A DNA stretch of 57,607 bases from Pseudonocardia sp. GTDB taxonomy: Bacteria; Actinomycetota; Actinomycetes; Mycobacteriales; Pseudonocardiaceae. The stretch lies in NCBI GenBank assembly GCA_019244295.1, contig JAFASX010000062.1, forward strand, positions 1 through 57,607, read 5' to 3'. The notes under the pieces were generated by a model. That model saw only the letters and a program-made list of their open reading frames with translations. It did no database searches and was not told the DNA's origin. Positions 23,501 through 32,025 of this stretch are shown one piece after another; positions within the stretch are counted from its first letter, which is position 1, and each line of letters opens with the position of its first letter. A program made the translations under genes and the position numbers.

Positions 23501-26500
23501 CGATCGAGTGACCAAGCAGCAGGTCAGGGTGCACGCCCCAGGACTCCCACAGCCGAAACAGCGCCAGTCCCACCGCGAACACCCCGGCCTGGGTGTAGTC
23601 AGTGCCATCCAGCAGCACGGCGTCCGCTGTGCCTTCCTCGGCCCAGACGACGTCCCGTAGCGGCCGGTCGAGGTGGGCATCTAAGTGCGCGCACGCGTCA
23701 TCGAAGACAGCGGCGAAGACGGGCTCTCGTTGAGCGAGCTCGCGCCCCATCCCGAGCCGCTGGGCGCCCTGGCCGGTGAACAGGAACGCCAGCCGTCCGG
23801 CTTCGCTGGGCCCGGTGGCGCCGCCACGCACCACGTTCGGGTGGGGCTCACCGGCTCGCACCGCGCGCAGTCCGGCGCGCAAGGCGGCTTGACCAGCCCC
23901 GACGACAACCGCGCGGGTAGGCAAGGCCGCACGGGTGGTGGCCAGCGCGACAGCCACATCAACCGGCCGAACCGCCATACCGAGGCCACTTCGCTCCAGC
24001 GTCTCCTCGAGCCGGGCGGCCTGCGCGGCCAGCGCTGGCTCCCCCTTGGCCGAGAGCACCCAAGCCAGCATGGCCCGGTCGTCGGCTTCATCAGCCGCGG
24101 GAATATCGGCGGGAGCGGGATCGCCCTGTTCCATGATCACGTGTGCGTTGGTGCCGCTGACCCCGAAGGCGGAGACGCCGATGCGCGGCGGGCGGGACAC
24201 CTCGGGCAGCGCGGTAGTCTCAGACACGAGACGCACGCTGCCGGCCGACCAGTCAACCTCGGTGGTCGGCTCTGCGGCGTGCAGGGTCGCGGGCAGCACA
24301 CCGTGCCGCAGCGCGAGCACGCTCTTGATCACCCCGGCGACACCGGCGGCCGCCTGGGTGTGGCCGAGGTTCGATTTCACCGAGCCGAGCAGCAGCGGAT
24401 TCGTGCGGGCCGTTCCATAGGTGGCCAGCAGCGCGCCAACCTCGATCGGATCGCCGAGCCGGGTTCCGGTGCCGTGCGCCTCGACCGCGTCGACGTCGGT
24501 CACACCAAGGCCGGCGTCAGCCAGCGCCATCCGTATCACGCGCTGTTGCGCGCGGCCGCTCGGCGCGGTGAGGCCATTGCTGGCGCCGTCGGAGTTCACC
24601 GCGCTACCACGTACGACAGCCAGTACTCGATGACCGTTGCGCCGCGCGTCGGACAGTCGCTCCAGCAGCATGACGCCGACGCCTTCGCCCCAGCCGGTGC
24701 CGTCCGCGCCGGCCCCGAAGGCCTTGCACCGTCCGTTTGGAGCCAAGCCGCCCTGGCGGCCGAACTCGTCGAACGCGCCGGGAGTGGTCATCACGGTGGC
24801 GCCACCGGCGAAAGCCAGCGAGCACTCGCCCGCGCGCAGCGCCCGTGCCGCCCAATGGATCGCCACTAGCGAAGATGAGCACGCGGTGTCCACGGTGATC
24901 GTGGGGCCCTCCAGCCCGAGCAAGTAGGACACCCGGCCGGAGAGCACCGCCGCTGACGTGCCCAGCCCGGCGTGGCCGGTCACGTCGTGCCGGCTGTAGC
25001 GCAGCAGCGCGCCGTAGTCTTGGCCGTTGGTGCCGGCGAACACGCCGGTCTGTGATCCCCGCAGCGACACCGGATCGATGCCGGCGTTCTCGGTGGCCTC
25101 CCACACCGTCTCCAGCAGCAGGCGCTGCTGCGGGTCCATAGCCAGTGCCTCGCGCGGGGAGATACCGAAGAAATCGGCGTCGAACGCGTCGGCGTCGGCC
25201 AGGAAACCACCCCGGACCCCGGTCGCTCCGGCCGGCCAGCCCCGGTTGGTCGGGGCGGCGCTGATCGCGTCGCCGCCGGCGACGAGCAGCTCCCACAGCT
25301 GCTCGGGTGAGCGCACCCCGCCGGAGAACCGACAGGCCATGCCGACCACCGCGACAGAGTCGGTCCCGGTTTCGGCCGCTCGTGGGTGGTGCTGCGCGAG
25401 GCTGGCTGAATCAGCCGCCGGAGCCAACTCGGCGAGCAGGTGCGCGGCCAGGGCCGCCGCGTTCGGGTGATCGAAGACCACGGTCGCCGGTAAGCTCAGC
25501 TGGGTCAGCCGCTCGAGCTGGTTACGCAGTTCCACGGCGGTCAGCGAGTCAAGGCCCAGCTCGCGCAACGCCTGGTCGGGCGGGATATCCGCTGGTCCGG
25601 AATGGCCGAGTACCGATGCAACGCACGCACGCGCCAGCTCCAGCATCTGCTGGCCGCGCTCACGTTCGGGTAGCCCGGACAGCCGCTGGCGCAGCTGGGA
25701 GCCCGCGGCCGCCGCGCCGTCGCCGGTCGGCCAACCGGACCACGGCGCCATCATTTCCTCGGTTCGGCCGCGGCGGATCTCAGGTAGGTCGGCCAGCGGC
25801 GGGGGAACCTGTCCCGGTCCGAAGCCCCGGGTGAAGGTCGCCCAGTCAACGTTGACCACGGCGGTGTTGGCGTCGGGACCGACAGCGACCCGCAGCAGCG
25901 CGGTGACGGCCAGGTCTGGGTCAAGCGGGCGCAGCCCACCTCGGCGCAGCCGACGAATCACAGCGGTGTCAGCAGCCATGCCAGCGGCGCTGTTGCCCAG
26001 ACCCGCCCAAGGCCCCCAGGCGATGGACACCGCCGGCAAGCCGGCGGCGCGGCGGCGCGTGGCGAGCGCGTCAAGCGCGGCGTTGGCCGCCGCGTAGTTG
26101 GCTTGGCCGGCGGAGCCCAGGGTCGCGGCAAACGAGGAGAACAGCACAAACGCCGAGAGCTCCTGGTCTCGAGTCAGCTCGTCAAGGTGCTGTGCGGCAT
26201 CGAGCTTGGGGCGCAGGACGGTAGCCAGCCGCTGAGGTGTCTGAGCGTCGAGCACACCGTCGTCGAGCACACCCGCTGTGTGCAGTACCGCACGCACGCC
26301 GTGGCCCTCGTGGTCCAGCCGGTCCAGCAGCCGCGCCAACCCGGCGCGGTCGGCGGCGTCGCAGGCCTCGACGCTCACCCAGGCGCCGAGTTCGGTGAGC
26401 TCGCGGTGCAGCTCGACCGCGCCCGGCGCGTCCAGCCCCCGCCGGGACAGCAACACCAGCCGCACCCCCGGGGCGAGCGTGGCCAGCCCGCGAGCAATGT

Positions 26501-29500
26501 GTGTACCCACGGCGCCGGTGCCACCAGTGATCAGCACTGTGCCGTCGGGCCGCCACTCGTCCTGGCTGGCGAGCGTACGAGCTAGCCGCCGGGTGTAAGT
26601 GGCGCCGGGACGGATCGCGAGTTCCCGCTCGACGTCCGGGGTACTCAGTGTGTCCCGCAAGCGGCGCAGAGATCGCGGGTCCGCCTCGACCGGCAGATCG
26701 ATCAGCCCGCCCCAGGTTTGCGGGTGTTCCACGGCGGCGGTGCGGCCGAGGCCCCACACGGCGGCCTGCAGCGGGTGCGGGAGGTCCTCCGACAACGTGG
26801 CCGCTACCGCGCCGGTGGTCACCAACCAGCGCGGCGCGGTTATCCCGGCGGCCGACAGTGTATGAAGCAGTTCGAGGGTATCGGCCAGGCCGGCGGGGAC
26901 GCCGTCGCGGTCGCGCTCGTCGAGCGCGAGCAGGGAGAGCACCCCGCTCAGCGCGGTCGGCTCACATTCCGACAGCTCATCCAGCCGGGCCTGCTCGATA
27001 CTCGCGCCGCTGGAGAGCATCCCGGTGATGCGCTCGCACAGCTCGTCGGCCACCCCCGGTCGCGGCAAGACGACCAGCCAGCGCCCGGGCAGCGGACCCC
27101 GCGACTGGATCTGCTTCGGGGTCCAGGTGATGCGGTAACCCCACCCGGCGACGTCTTCGGCCGCGGCCGGATTGGTCCCGGTGTGATCCGGCACCGCCGG
27201 TTCCAGCCAGAATCGCTGTTGAGTGAACGCGTAGGTCGGTAGCTCGACCGCGCGGCCGGTCGACATCGTCGACCAGCCCGGGCTACGACCAGCGGTGTGC
27301 AGGCTAGCCAGCGCGGTGATGAGCGTGCGCTCTTCAGGCTGCTTGGCGCGCAGCAGGCTGACCGTCGTCACCGGGCCGGTATCTGTCTCCTCTAGGGTTT
27401 CGCGGGCCATCGCGGTGAGCACGGTGTCCGGCCCCAGCTCGAGGAGCCAGCTGGCACCGGCGGCGGTGAGCGCGCTGACCCCGTCGGCGAATCGGACGGT
27501 CTCGCGCACGTGGCGCACCCAGTGCTCCGGATCGCACAGCTCGGTGGTGGTGGAGACGCGACCGGTGAGGTTGGAGACGATTGGCACCTTCGGTGGGGCG
27601 TACGTCACGGCGCGGGCGATTTGGGCAAAGTCGGCGAGCATCGTCTCCATGTGCGAGGAGTGGAACGCGTGGCTCACCCGAAGGCGCTGGGTACGCCGGC
27701 CGCGCTCGGCGACCCGCGCGACGACCGCGTCCACTGCGTCGCGGTCACCGGAGACCACAGTGGCTCGGGGACCGTTGACGGCGGCGATCGATACCCGTCC
27801 GTCGTGTTGGGCCAGCAACGGCGCGATCTCGTCCTCGGCCGCTTCCAACGCCACCATGGCCCCACCTGGGGGCAGTGCCTGCATGAGCCGGCCCCTGGCC
27901 GCGACCAGCCGCACCGCGTCGTCGATGCTGATCACCGCGGCGACGTGCGCGGCGACAAGTTCACCAATGGAATGGCCGAGCAGGAGATCCGGTCGCAGGC
28001 CTAACCGGGTGAGCAGCCGGTGTAGCGCGACTTCCAGCGCGAACAGCGCTGGCTGGGTGTAAGCGGTCTCGTGCAGCAGCTGGGCGTCGGGGGTGCCTTC
28101 GGCACTGTGAAGCACGGCCTTCAGCGGCCGGTCCAGCTCGCGGTCAAACCGCCGGCACACGTCGTCGAGTGCCTCAGCGAACGCCGGGAACACCTGGGCC
28201 AACTCCCGGCCCATACCGGCGCGCTGGGCGCCCTGACCGGTGAAAAGGTAAGCCAGCTTGCCTTTGGTCACGCTGCCGTGGATAACAGAACCGACCGACA
28301 ATTCTTGGGTGATCGCGGCCAACCCGGCGACGAGCTCATCGCGGGTACGACCGACGACGGCGGCGCGGTGCTCGAACATCGCCCGGGTGGTGAACAGCGC
28401 ATGGGCGACGTCCTGGACCGGTAGGTCGGGCTGATCCTCGACAAAGTCGAGCAGCCGCGCCGCCTGGGCCCGCAGCGCCACCGCCGAACGGGCCGAAACC
28501 AACCACGGCACGAAACCGCCCTGGTAACTCGCGCTGGCCTCGCCGGCACCGCGCGGCCGAGGGACGACGTCACCAGCAGAGACCGCCTCCGGTGCCTGCT
28601 CCACAATGATGTGGGCATTGGTGCCGCTGATGCCGAACGACGACACCGCCGCTCGGCGGGCCCGCCCGGTGGCCGGCCATGGCTGGGCGGCGGTGAGCAG
28701 TGCCACGTTGCCCGAGGCCCAGTCGACGTGCGTGGTGGGGCGGTCAATGTGCAGGGTTCGCGGCAGCCGGGCGTGCTGGATGGCAAGCACCAGCTTCATC
28801 ACTCCGGCCACCCCAGCGGCGGCTTGGGTGTGCCCGAGGTTGGACTTGATCGACCCGAGCCAGAGCGGTTCGCCCAACCGGTCACGGCCATAGGTGGCCA
28901 GCAGCGCCTGCGCCTCGATCGGGTCGCCGAGCGCGGTTCCAGTGCCGTGGGCCTCCACCGCGTCGACCTCTGACGCGGTGAGCCCGGCGTCGGCCAGCGC
29001 CTGCTCGATGACTTTCCGCTGCGACGGGCCGTTGGGCGCGGTCAGCCCGTTGGAGGCGCCGTCGGAGTTCACCGCGCTGCCCCGGATCACCGCCAGCACC
29101 GGATGACCGAGCCGGTTAGCCTCGGAAAGGCGTTCCAGCAAGATCAGCCCGGTGCCCTCCGACCAGCCGGCCCCATCAGCGGCGTCCGCGAACGCTTTGC
29201 AGCGCCCGTCGAGCGCCAGCCCGCGCTGACGGCTGAACTCCTGGAACATCCCCGGCGTCGGCATCACGGTGACCCCGCCGGCTAGCGCCATCGAGCATTC
29301 GCCACGCCGCAGCGCCTGGGCCGCGAGATGAACGGTCACCAATGACGATGAGCACGCGGTGTCAACCGTTAACGCCGGGCCTTTGAACCCGAACACAAAC
29401 GCGACCCGGCCAGACACGATCGAGGTCGACGTGCCGGTCAGCAGGTGTCCGTGCACCCCATCGGGCAGCTCGCCAACAGACTGGGCGTAACCGGTCGCGG

Positions 29501-29966
29501 CCGCGCCGACGAACACCCCGACACCAGTCCCTTTCAGCTCGCCAGGGTCGATACCGGCTCGCTCGAATGCCTCCCACGCGGTTTGCAACACGATCCGTTG
29601 TTGTGGGTCGGTGGCCAACGCCTCACGCGGGCTCATTCCGAAGAAACCGGGGTCGAAGTCTCCCGCGTCATACAGAAAGCCACCATGGCGGACGTAACTG
29701 GAACCGGCCACGCCCGGGTCGGCGTGATACAGCCCCGCTAGGTCCCAGCCCCGGTCGGTGGGGAACTCCCCGATCGCCTCGCGCCCCTCATCCAGCAGCG
29801 TCCACAACTCGTCCGGCGAGGTAATGCCACCCGGGAAACGGCAGCCCATGCCGACCACCGCGATCGGCTCCCGAGCGGCCTGCTCCAGCTCACGAACCCG
29901 GCGCTTGGCCTGGCGCAGCTCGACGGTGGTCCGCTTGAGGTAGTCCAGGGTGCGATCGTCGGTCAT
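20586..29966 (-). CDS. Type I PKS, two modules, each KS-AT-KR-ACP
   Basis: A 3,126-aa protein adding two acetate-type units and leaving two hydroxyls. The N-terminal docking helix begins [19 protein letters not shown]. Module 6 has KS (DTACSSS), a malonyl-type AT (GHSIGE and SHAFHS), a B-type KR (VLDDG) and an ACP ([11 protein letters not shown]). Module 7 has a KS, an AT with GHSIGE but RAFHS in place of HAFHS, a B-type KR (VLDDG), and an ACP ([11 protein letters not shown]). The C-terminal docking tail has two helices and ends [14 protein letters not shown], matching the docking style of the next PKS. GGAAGG precedes the ATG. A decayed copy of the giant PKS's docking tail lies immediately upstream, which suggests the two PKS genes were once directly adjacent. 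Confidence 0.95.
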   Translation of the reverse strand: MTDDRTLDYLKRTTVELRQAKRRVRELEQAAREPIAVVGMGCRFPGGITSPDELWTLLDEGREAIGEFPTDRGWDLAGLYHADPGVAGSSYVRHGGFLYDAGDFDPGFFGMSPREALATDPQQRIVLQTAWEAFERAGIDPGELKGTGVGVFVGAAATGYAQSVGELPDGVHGHLLTGTSTSIVSGRVAFVFGFKGPALTVDTACSSSLVTVHLAAQALRRGECSMALAGGVTVMPTPGMFQEFSRQRGLALDGRCKAFADAADGAGWSEGTGLILLERLSEANRLGHPVLAVIRGSAVNSDGASNGLTAPNGPSQRKVIEQALADAGLTASEVDAVEAHGTGTALGDPIEAQALLATYGRDRLGEPLWLGSIKSNLGHTQAAAGVAGVMKLVLAIQHARLPRTLHIDRPTTHVDWASGNVALLTAAQPWPATGRARRAAVSSFGISGTNAHIIVEQAPEAVSAGDVVPRPRGAGEASASYQGGFVPWLVSARSAVALRAQAARLLDFVEDQPDLPVQDVAHALFTTRAMFEHRAAVVGRTRDELVAGLAAITQELSVGSVIHGSVTKGKLAYLFTGQGAQRAGMGRELAQVFPAFAEALDDVCRRFDRELDRPLKAVLHSAEGTPDAQLLHETAYTQPALFALEVALHRLLTRLGLRPDLLLGHSIGELVAAHVAAVISIDDAVRLVAARGRLMQALPPGGAMVALEAAEDEIAPLLAQHDGRVSIAAVNGPRATVVSGDRDAVDAVVARVAERGRRTQRLRVSHAFHSSHMETMLADFAQIARAVTYAPPKVPIVSNLTGRVSTTTELCDPEHWVRHVRETVRFADGVSALTAAGASWLLELGPDTVLTAMARETLEETDTGPVTTVSLLRAKQPEERTLITALASLHTAGRSPGWSTMSTGRAVELPTYAFTQQRFWLEPAVPDHTGTNPAAAEDVAGWGYRITWTPKQIQSRGPLPGRWLVVLPRPGVADELCERITGMLSSGASIEQARLDELSECEPTALSGVLSLLALDERDRDGVPAGLADTLELLHTLSAAGITAPRWLVTTGAVAATLSEDLPHPLQAAVWGLGRTAAVEHPQTWGGLIDLPVEADPRSLRRLRDTLSTPDVERELAIRPGATYTRRLARTLASQDEWRPDGTVLITGGTGAVGTHIARGLATLAPGVRLVLLSRRGLDAPGAVELHRELTELGAWVSVEACDAADRAGLARLLDRLDHEGHGVRAVLHTAGVLDDGVLDAQTPQRLATVLRPKLDAAQHLDELTRDQELSAFVLFSSFAATLGSAGQANYAAANAALDALATRRRAAGLPAVSIAWGPWAGLGNSAAGMAADTAVIRRLRRGGLRPLDPDLAVTALLRVAVGPDANTAVVNVDWATFTRGFGPGQVPPPLADLPEIRRGRTEEMMAPWSGWPTGDGAAAAGSQLRQRLSGLPERERGQQMLELARACVASVLGHSGPADIPPDQALRELGLDSLTAVELRNQLERLTQLSLPATVVFDHPNAAALAAHLLAELAPAADSASLAQHHPRAAETGTDSVAVVGMACRFSGGVRSPEQLWELLVAGGDAISAAPTNRGWPAGATGVRGGFLADADAFDADFFGISPREALAMDPQQRLLLETVWEATENAGIDPVSLRGSQTGVFAGTNGQDYGALLRYSRHDVTGHAGLGTSAAVLSGRVSYLLGLEGPTITVDTACSSSLVAIHWAARALRAGECSLAFAGGATVMTTPGAFDEFGRQGGLAPNGRCKAFGAGADGTGWGEGVGVMLLERLSDARRNGHRVLAVVRGSAVNSDGASNGLTAPSGRAQQRVIRMALADAGLGVTDVDAVEAHGTGTRLGDPIEVGALLATYGTARTNPLLLGSVKSNLGHTQAAAGVAGVIKSVLALRHGVLPATLHAAEPTTEVDWSAGSVRLVSETTALPEVSRPPRIGVSAFGVSGTNAHVIMEQGDPAPADIPAADEADDRAMLAWVLSAKGEPALAAQAARLEETLERSGLGMAVRPVDVAVALATTRAALPTRAVVVGAGQAALRAGLRAVRAGEPHPNVVRGGATGPSEAGRLAFLFTGQGAQRLGMGRELAQREPVFAAVFDDACAHLDAHLDRPLRDVVWAEEGTADAVLLDGTDYTQAGVFAVGLALFRLWESWGVHPDLLLGHSIGELIAAHVAGVFSLPDAARLVAARGRLMQELPAEGAMVSVRASESEALACLAGTGVDLASVNGPDSVVLSGRQDAVLALAARFEAMGRSTKRLRVARAFHSSLLDPMLAGFAEVAAQIDYAEPKIGLVSNVTGELATGDELHDPDYWVRQVRATVRFADGVRQLAEQRVTGFLEVGPSSALAAPARETLPDGQHTVVASMRTGVDEQEQMLRAAAGLHTGGFPVAWAQVFPDGDARRVTLPTYAFQTQRFWPELAAPAASSDPASSCFWTAVDGQDAMALAAELDLDPSVPLRDVVPALARWRRRKLDEAELDALRYRVEWIPVTGEQTPRVTGEWLLVTGGAHAGEIAESPLGRALRALGARISLVLVRPGDDRATLTERLRNHVADRPVAGVLSLLAIGDVDAHSDDDWFGYGLALVQALGDAGIGAPLWLATAGAVGAGDPVGDPAQHQLWGLGASIAHEHPDRWGGLVDLPASGWSTGDLDTLDERIAGRLAAVLAGGYPANQLALRTTGVLARRVTHAPLVSGGSSGSWAPSGTVLITGGTGALGAAVARRFATLGAAHLVLTSRRGEDADGAAELAAELTALGARVTITACDVTDREAVARVIKEVPVDAPLTAVVHAAGVLDDGTVDSLTPQRLHTVLAVKKQGAQHLHELTTHCELDAFVLFSSLAGTFGAAGQANYAAANAFLDAFAEVRRQHGLPATSVAWGPWQGDGMAGPGVVERMRRGGVHPLPVASAVAALEAAITANDTHVLVADLEWERYGAGLLRGPHRALVEHLPEVRALADAVAHTATQDGTSSGLFDGFAGLSADEQRRKLRVLVRSQVAAVLGHSRFDQVSDRTPFRELGFDSLTAVDLRNMLAGVTGLTLPASLIYDHPSVTALVEYLGAQLIPAAADPIAQLVEDINRLEADLMRIDAGSNERDLLVERLRAVLSRRASAVGARAPAASLNGAGAEELYDFIDNELGL
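20830..25356 (-). other. PKS module 7: KS-AT(malonyl-like)-KR(B)-ACP
   Basis: KS Cys near 24883; AT GHSIGE near 23502, with RAFHS near 23210 where HAFHS is usual; KR loop TGGTGALGA near 21870 and VLDDG; ACP Ser in [11 protein letters not shown] near 20945. Predicted: acetate unit with a B-type hydroxyl; the AT change leaves a little doubt about the extender. Confidence 0.84.
25430..29872 (-). other. PKS module 6: KS-AT(malonyl)-KR(B)-ACP
   Basis: KS Cys near 29355; AT GHSIGE near 27967 and SHAFHS near 27667; KR loop TGGTGAVGT near 26520 and VLDDG; Tyr/Asn in NYAAAN; ACP Ser in [11 protein letters not shown] near 25545. Predicted: acetate unit with a B-type hydroxyl. Confidence 0.86.
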
Positions 29967-30000
29967 AAAGACTCGGCTACCTTCCGGGTCAGAGGGCGTC

Positions 30001-30150
30001 GCGACTCCAGTTCGTGGTCGAGGGGTTCACCAAGATCTCGTCGACGCATGCCGACTCGATCTTCAGACCCCTCATGCTTGCGATCCTGACCGACCGAAAC
30101 CCAGGCGCTCACCAGATTCCGCGGCCGCCGCCGGAAGACTGGGAGACCTT
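30001..30150 (-). pseudogene. Decayed copy of a PKS C-terminal docking tail
   Basis: On the minus strand this reads [20 protein letters not shown] and ends DHELESRR. The true C-terminus of the giant PKS reads [18 protein letters not shown] and ends LDSELES. DNA from about 30003-30135 aligns with 32033-32160, with identical blocks such as CCGACTCGATCTTCA and CGAAACCCAGGCGCTCACCA. A frameshift in the middle (a KIESACVDEI reading in another frame) and loss of the stop show decay. The copy lies about 35 bp before the next PKS start, where the real C-terminus would be expected. It is best explained as a scar of the event that placed the epimerase between the two PKS genes. Confidence 0.8.
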
Positions 30151-30478
30151 TCCGAGCCCCGCGCAATCAGCGGCCCTCTCGGCCGCTCATCAACGGACGG
30201 TGCGGTGGCAGTGCGGTTACGCGATGATCCCGTTGCGTGGCTGATCGGCCTGTTAACCCGACGACCACCGCGGCTGAGAGTCCCCATCGCCCATTCCTGT
30301 ACCGAGGGTCTAGCTCTCAGCACTGGCTACTCGTGTGATCAGTTTTGGGAGCCGCCAAACAACCCACAGTAACAGCGGTAGCCCCACCACTTTCCGGCCA
30401 GCAACGATTACCCATAAACAACGCCGCGCCGATTCCTTGATTCCTACCCAGCGCGGTAATGCTACTACACTATACCGA

Positions 30479-30540
30479 TGATCAACAGCACATCACGCTG
30501 CTTTGATCAAGCTGCAACCACCATGACGTGCTGTTGATCA
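30479..30540. repeat. 13-bp inverted repeat with dispersed 26-bp repeat, copy 2
   Basis: TGATCAACAGCAC (30479-30491) and GTGCTGTTGATCA (30528-30540) are perfect reverse complements separated by 36 bp. Bases 30514-30539 are identical to 1415-1440. It lies just downstream of the epimerase stop. It may act as a weak terminator, but the long loop and the second copy elsewhere fit a mobile-element end or a small non-autonomous element better. Confidence 0.6.
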
Positions 30541-30572
30541 CCATTTCAGCGTGGCGGTCCTGAAACTTTTCA

Positions 30573-31613
30573 TCATCCGCGGCGGTTCCGCGGCAATTTT
30601 TCATAAGGAACCCTTTCGTTCGCGTACGGATGGCCACCGACACTCCGGAACCAGCGGGCGGTCTCTTGTAAACCGTCGTAGAGGCTGTGTGGGACAAAGT
30701 CGATGAGCTCGTGCATCCGGCGCACGTCTAGGAGCCGGCCAGACACACCTATCGGCTTACTCGGATCAACGCGAATACGTCGTGGACTCCCCATTATCTC
30801 AGTCACTAGCTCGGCGAGTTCCAGGATCGACACCCGCTCGGTCGTGGCGACGTTCAGCGAGTCGTACTTCCCCGTCTCGACCAGCCGCATAGTGGTCCGG
30901 ACCAAATCCGCGACGTGAACGAAGTAGCGAATCTGGCTCCCATCCCCCCAAACATCGATGTGCTGGCCGGCTCTGATTCGGGCCAGCATGCTGGGGATGA
31001 CCCGCTGACGATAGCCTCCAACGTCGTCCCTAGGCCCATACACGTTCGTCGGCCGGACCGCATAGATCTTGGTGCCATACTGGGCGCGGTAGCGTTCGGC
31101 AAGCACCTCACTGAATAACTTTGACAGCACGTATCCGTTCTCCGAGTGGCGCATCTCCCGCCGGAAGTCGTCTTCCTCAGCGGTCGGCCCCCTGTTGGGG
31201 CCACTGTAGACTTCAGACGAGCTGAGCAACACAATCTCGCTCACGCCGAAATCACGTGCACAGTTGAGCAGGTTGGATGTAATTCGGAGGTTCGTGTCAA
31301 GGATCTCCGCTGAATGGGTTCGCTTAAACTCGGAGTTACCATCGAGAGCCGCGCAGTGCACAATAACGTCGACTTCGGGTGCTGGACGCTTAAAAACGGC
31401 CCTCGTCGCACTCGCGTCCCCGAGGTCAACCTCGATCATTCGGCAGGGTGAACTCGACGCCGTCATGTGGTGACCTGTCCTTAACACGCGGCAGGTACCT
31501 AGCACATTGGCCCCCCGGCTGCACAAGTGCTCGACGAAGTGCGATCCGATGAAGCCGGAGGCCCCCGTGACCAGCACAGTACGGCCAACCCAAGGATTCC
31601 GCTCGTAACTCAT
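30573..31613 (-). CDS. NAD-dependent sugar-nucleotide epimerase/dehydratase (extended SDR)
   Basis: A 346-aa extended short-chain dehydrogenase. The NAD-binding loop is VTGASGFIGS (G17, G20, G23). The catalytic SSSE segment is at 131-134 and the Tyr161-xxx-Lys165 pair is in GYVLSK. Family motifs RPTNVYGPRD and FVHVADLV are also present. Such enzymes act on nucleotide sugars (4,6-dehydration, epimerisation or 4-keto reduction); which reaction cannot be assigned. It could supply the deoxysugar used by the glycosyltransferase at 3280. It is the only sugar gene in the window, so most of a sugar pathway would have to lie elsewhere. The start ATG at 31613 has a weak GGTGAG upstream. It sits between two PKS genes with its own candidate promoter and less extreme GC than its neighbours, which fits late insertion. 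Confidence 0.88.
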   Translation of the reverse strand: MSYERNPWVGRTVLVTGASGFIGSHFVEHLCSRGANVLGTCRVLRTGHHMTASSSPCRMIEVDLGDASATRAVFKRPAPEVDVIVHCAALDGNSEFKRTHSAEILDTNLRITSNLLNCARDFGVSEIVLLSSSEVYSGPNRGPTAEEDDFRREMRHSENGYVLSKLFSEVLAERYRAQYGTKIYAVRPTNVYGPRDDVGGYRQRVIPSMLARIRAGQHIDVWGDGSQIRYFVHVADLVRTTMRLVETGKYDSLNVATTERVSILELAELVTEIMGSPRRIRVDPSKPIGVSGRLLDVRRMHELIDFVPHSLYDGLQETARWFRSVGGHPYANERVPYEKLPRNRRG

Positions 31614-31779
31614 AGACTCACCACACGACCGGCAGGCAGCTCTTCAAGCCCGAAGATCGCTGACGCGGGCCTAACCCGTAAAGCTCGTCGACTATTGGCC
31701 ACCTCACCATGCCCCCATTTACGTGTCTAGCGCCAAGTCAGAGTTACTCTGGTCTAAATTTCCAGGTGCGATAATAATT

Positions 31780-31809
31780 CATCGTATAGGGACGCTTCTA
31801 TTTGCGTCA
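31780..31809 (-). promoter_or_regulatory. Candidate sigma-70-type promoter for the epimerase
   Basis: On the minus strand TTGACG (31804-31809) is followed after 16 bases by TATACG (31782-31787), or after 18 bases by TACGAT (31780-31785). The surroundings are AT-rich. The distance to the epimerase ATG is about 165 bp. Inference from pattern only. Confidence 0.4.
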
Positions 31810-31826
31810 AGATGGTTTGAGGGCGG

Positions 31827-31848
31827 TTCCACCTCTCGGGTGAGGTGG
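31827..31848 (-). terminator. Hairpin downstream of the giant PKS gene
   Basis: TCCACCTC and GAGGTGGA form an 8-bp perfect stem with a 6-base loop, about 180 bp after the giant PKS stop and just before the candidate epimerase promoter. There is no T-run. It could be a terminator separating the PKS transcript from the epimerase transcript. Confidence 0.35.
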
Positions 31849-32025
31849 ATTGGCTCGTCAGCCCTATACCGCGGTAGGCGAGGTCATCGCGGCGGTGAAC
31901 GCGCGAAAGAGTTGGCGGAAGAGTTGTTAAGCAATGTAGCGCTTGATGCGGCGAATCTCCCGATCGGATTTGCCCTCAGCCCGTGGTCCACCTCCACAAT
32001 CAAGATCTCGATAAATACTCAGGGC

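Larger units (their letters stand above)
29967..30572. other. Intergenic island between PKS gene and epimerase
   Basis: 606 bp. It holds the decayed docking-tail copy (30001-30150), then about 330 bp with no recognisable gene, then a 13-bp inverted repeat (30479-30540). The part from 30340 to 30480 is clearly richer in A and T than the PKS genes. The position downstream of the epimerase suits a terminator or the edge of an insertion. Confidence 0.5.
31614..32025. other. Intergenic region upstream of the epimerase
   Basis: 412 bp without a credible gene. It contains a hairpin (31827-31848) after the giant PKS stop and, further on, an AT-rich block with a promoter-like sequence (31780-31809) pointing at the epimerase. 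A plus-strand 200-codon frame across it (31723-32325) runs into antisense PKS coding sequence and is taken as chance. Confidence 0.55.
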
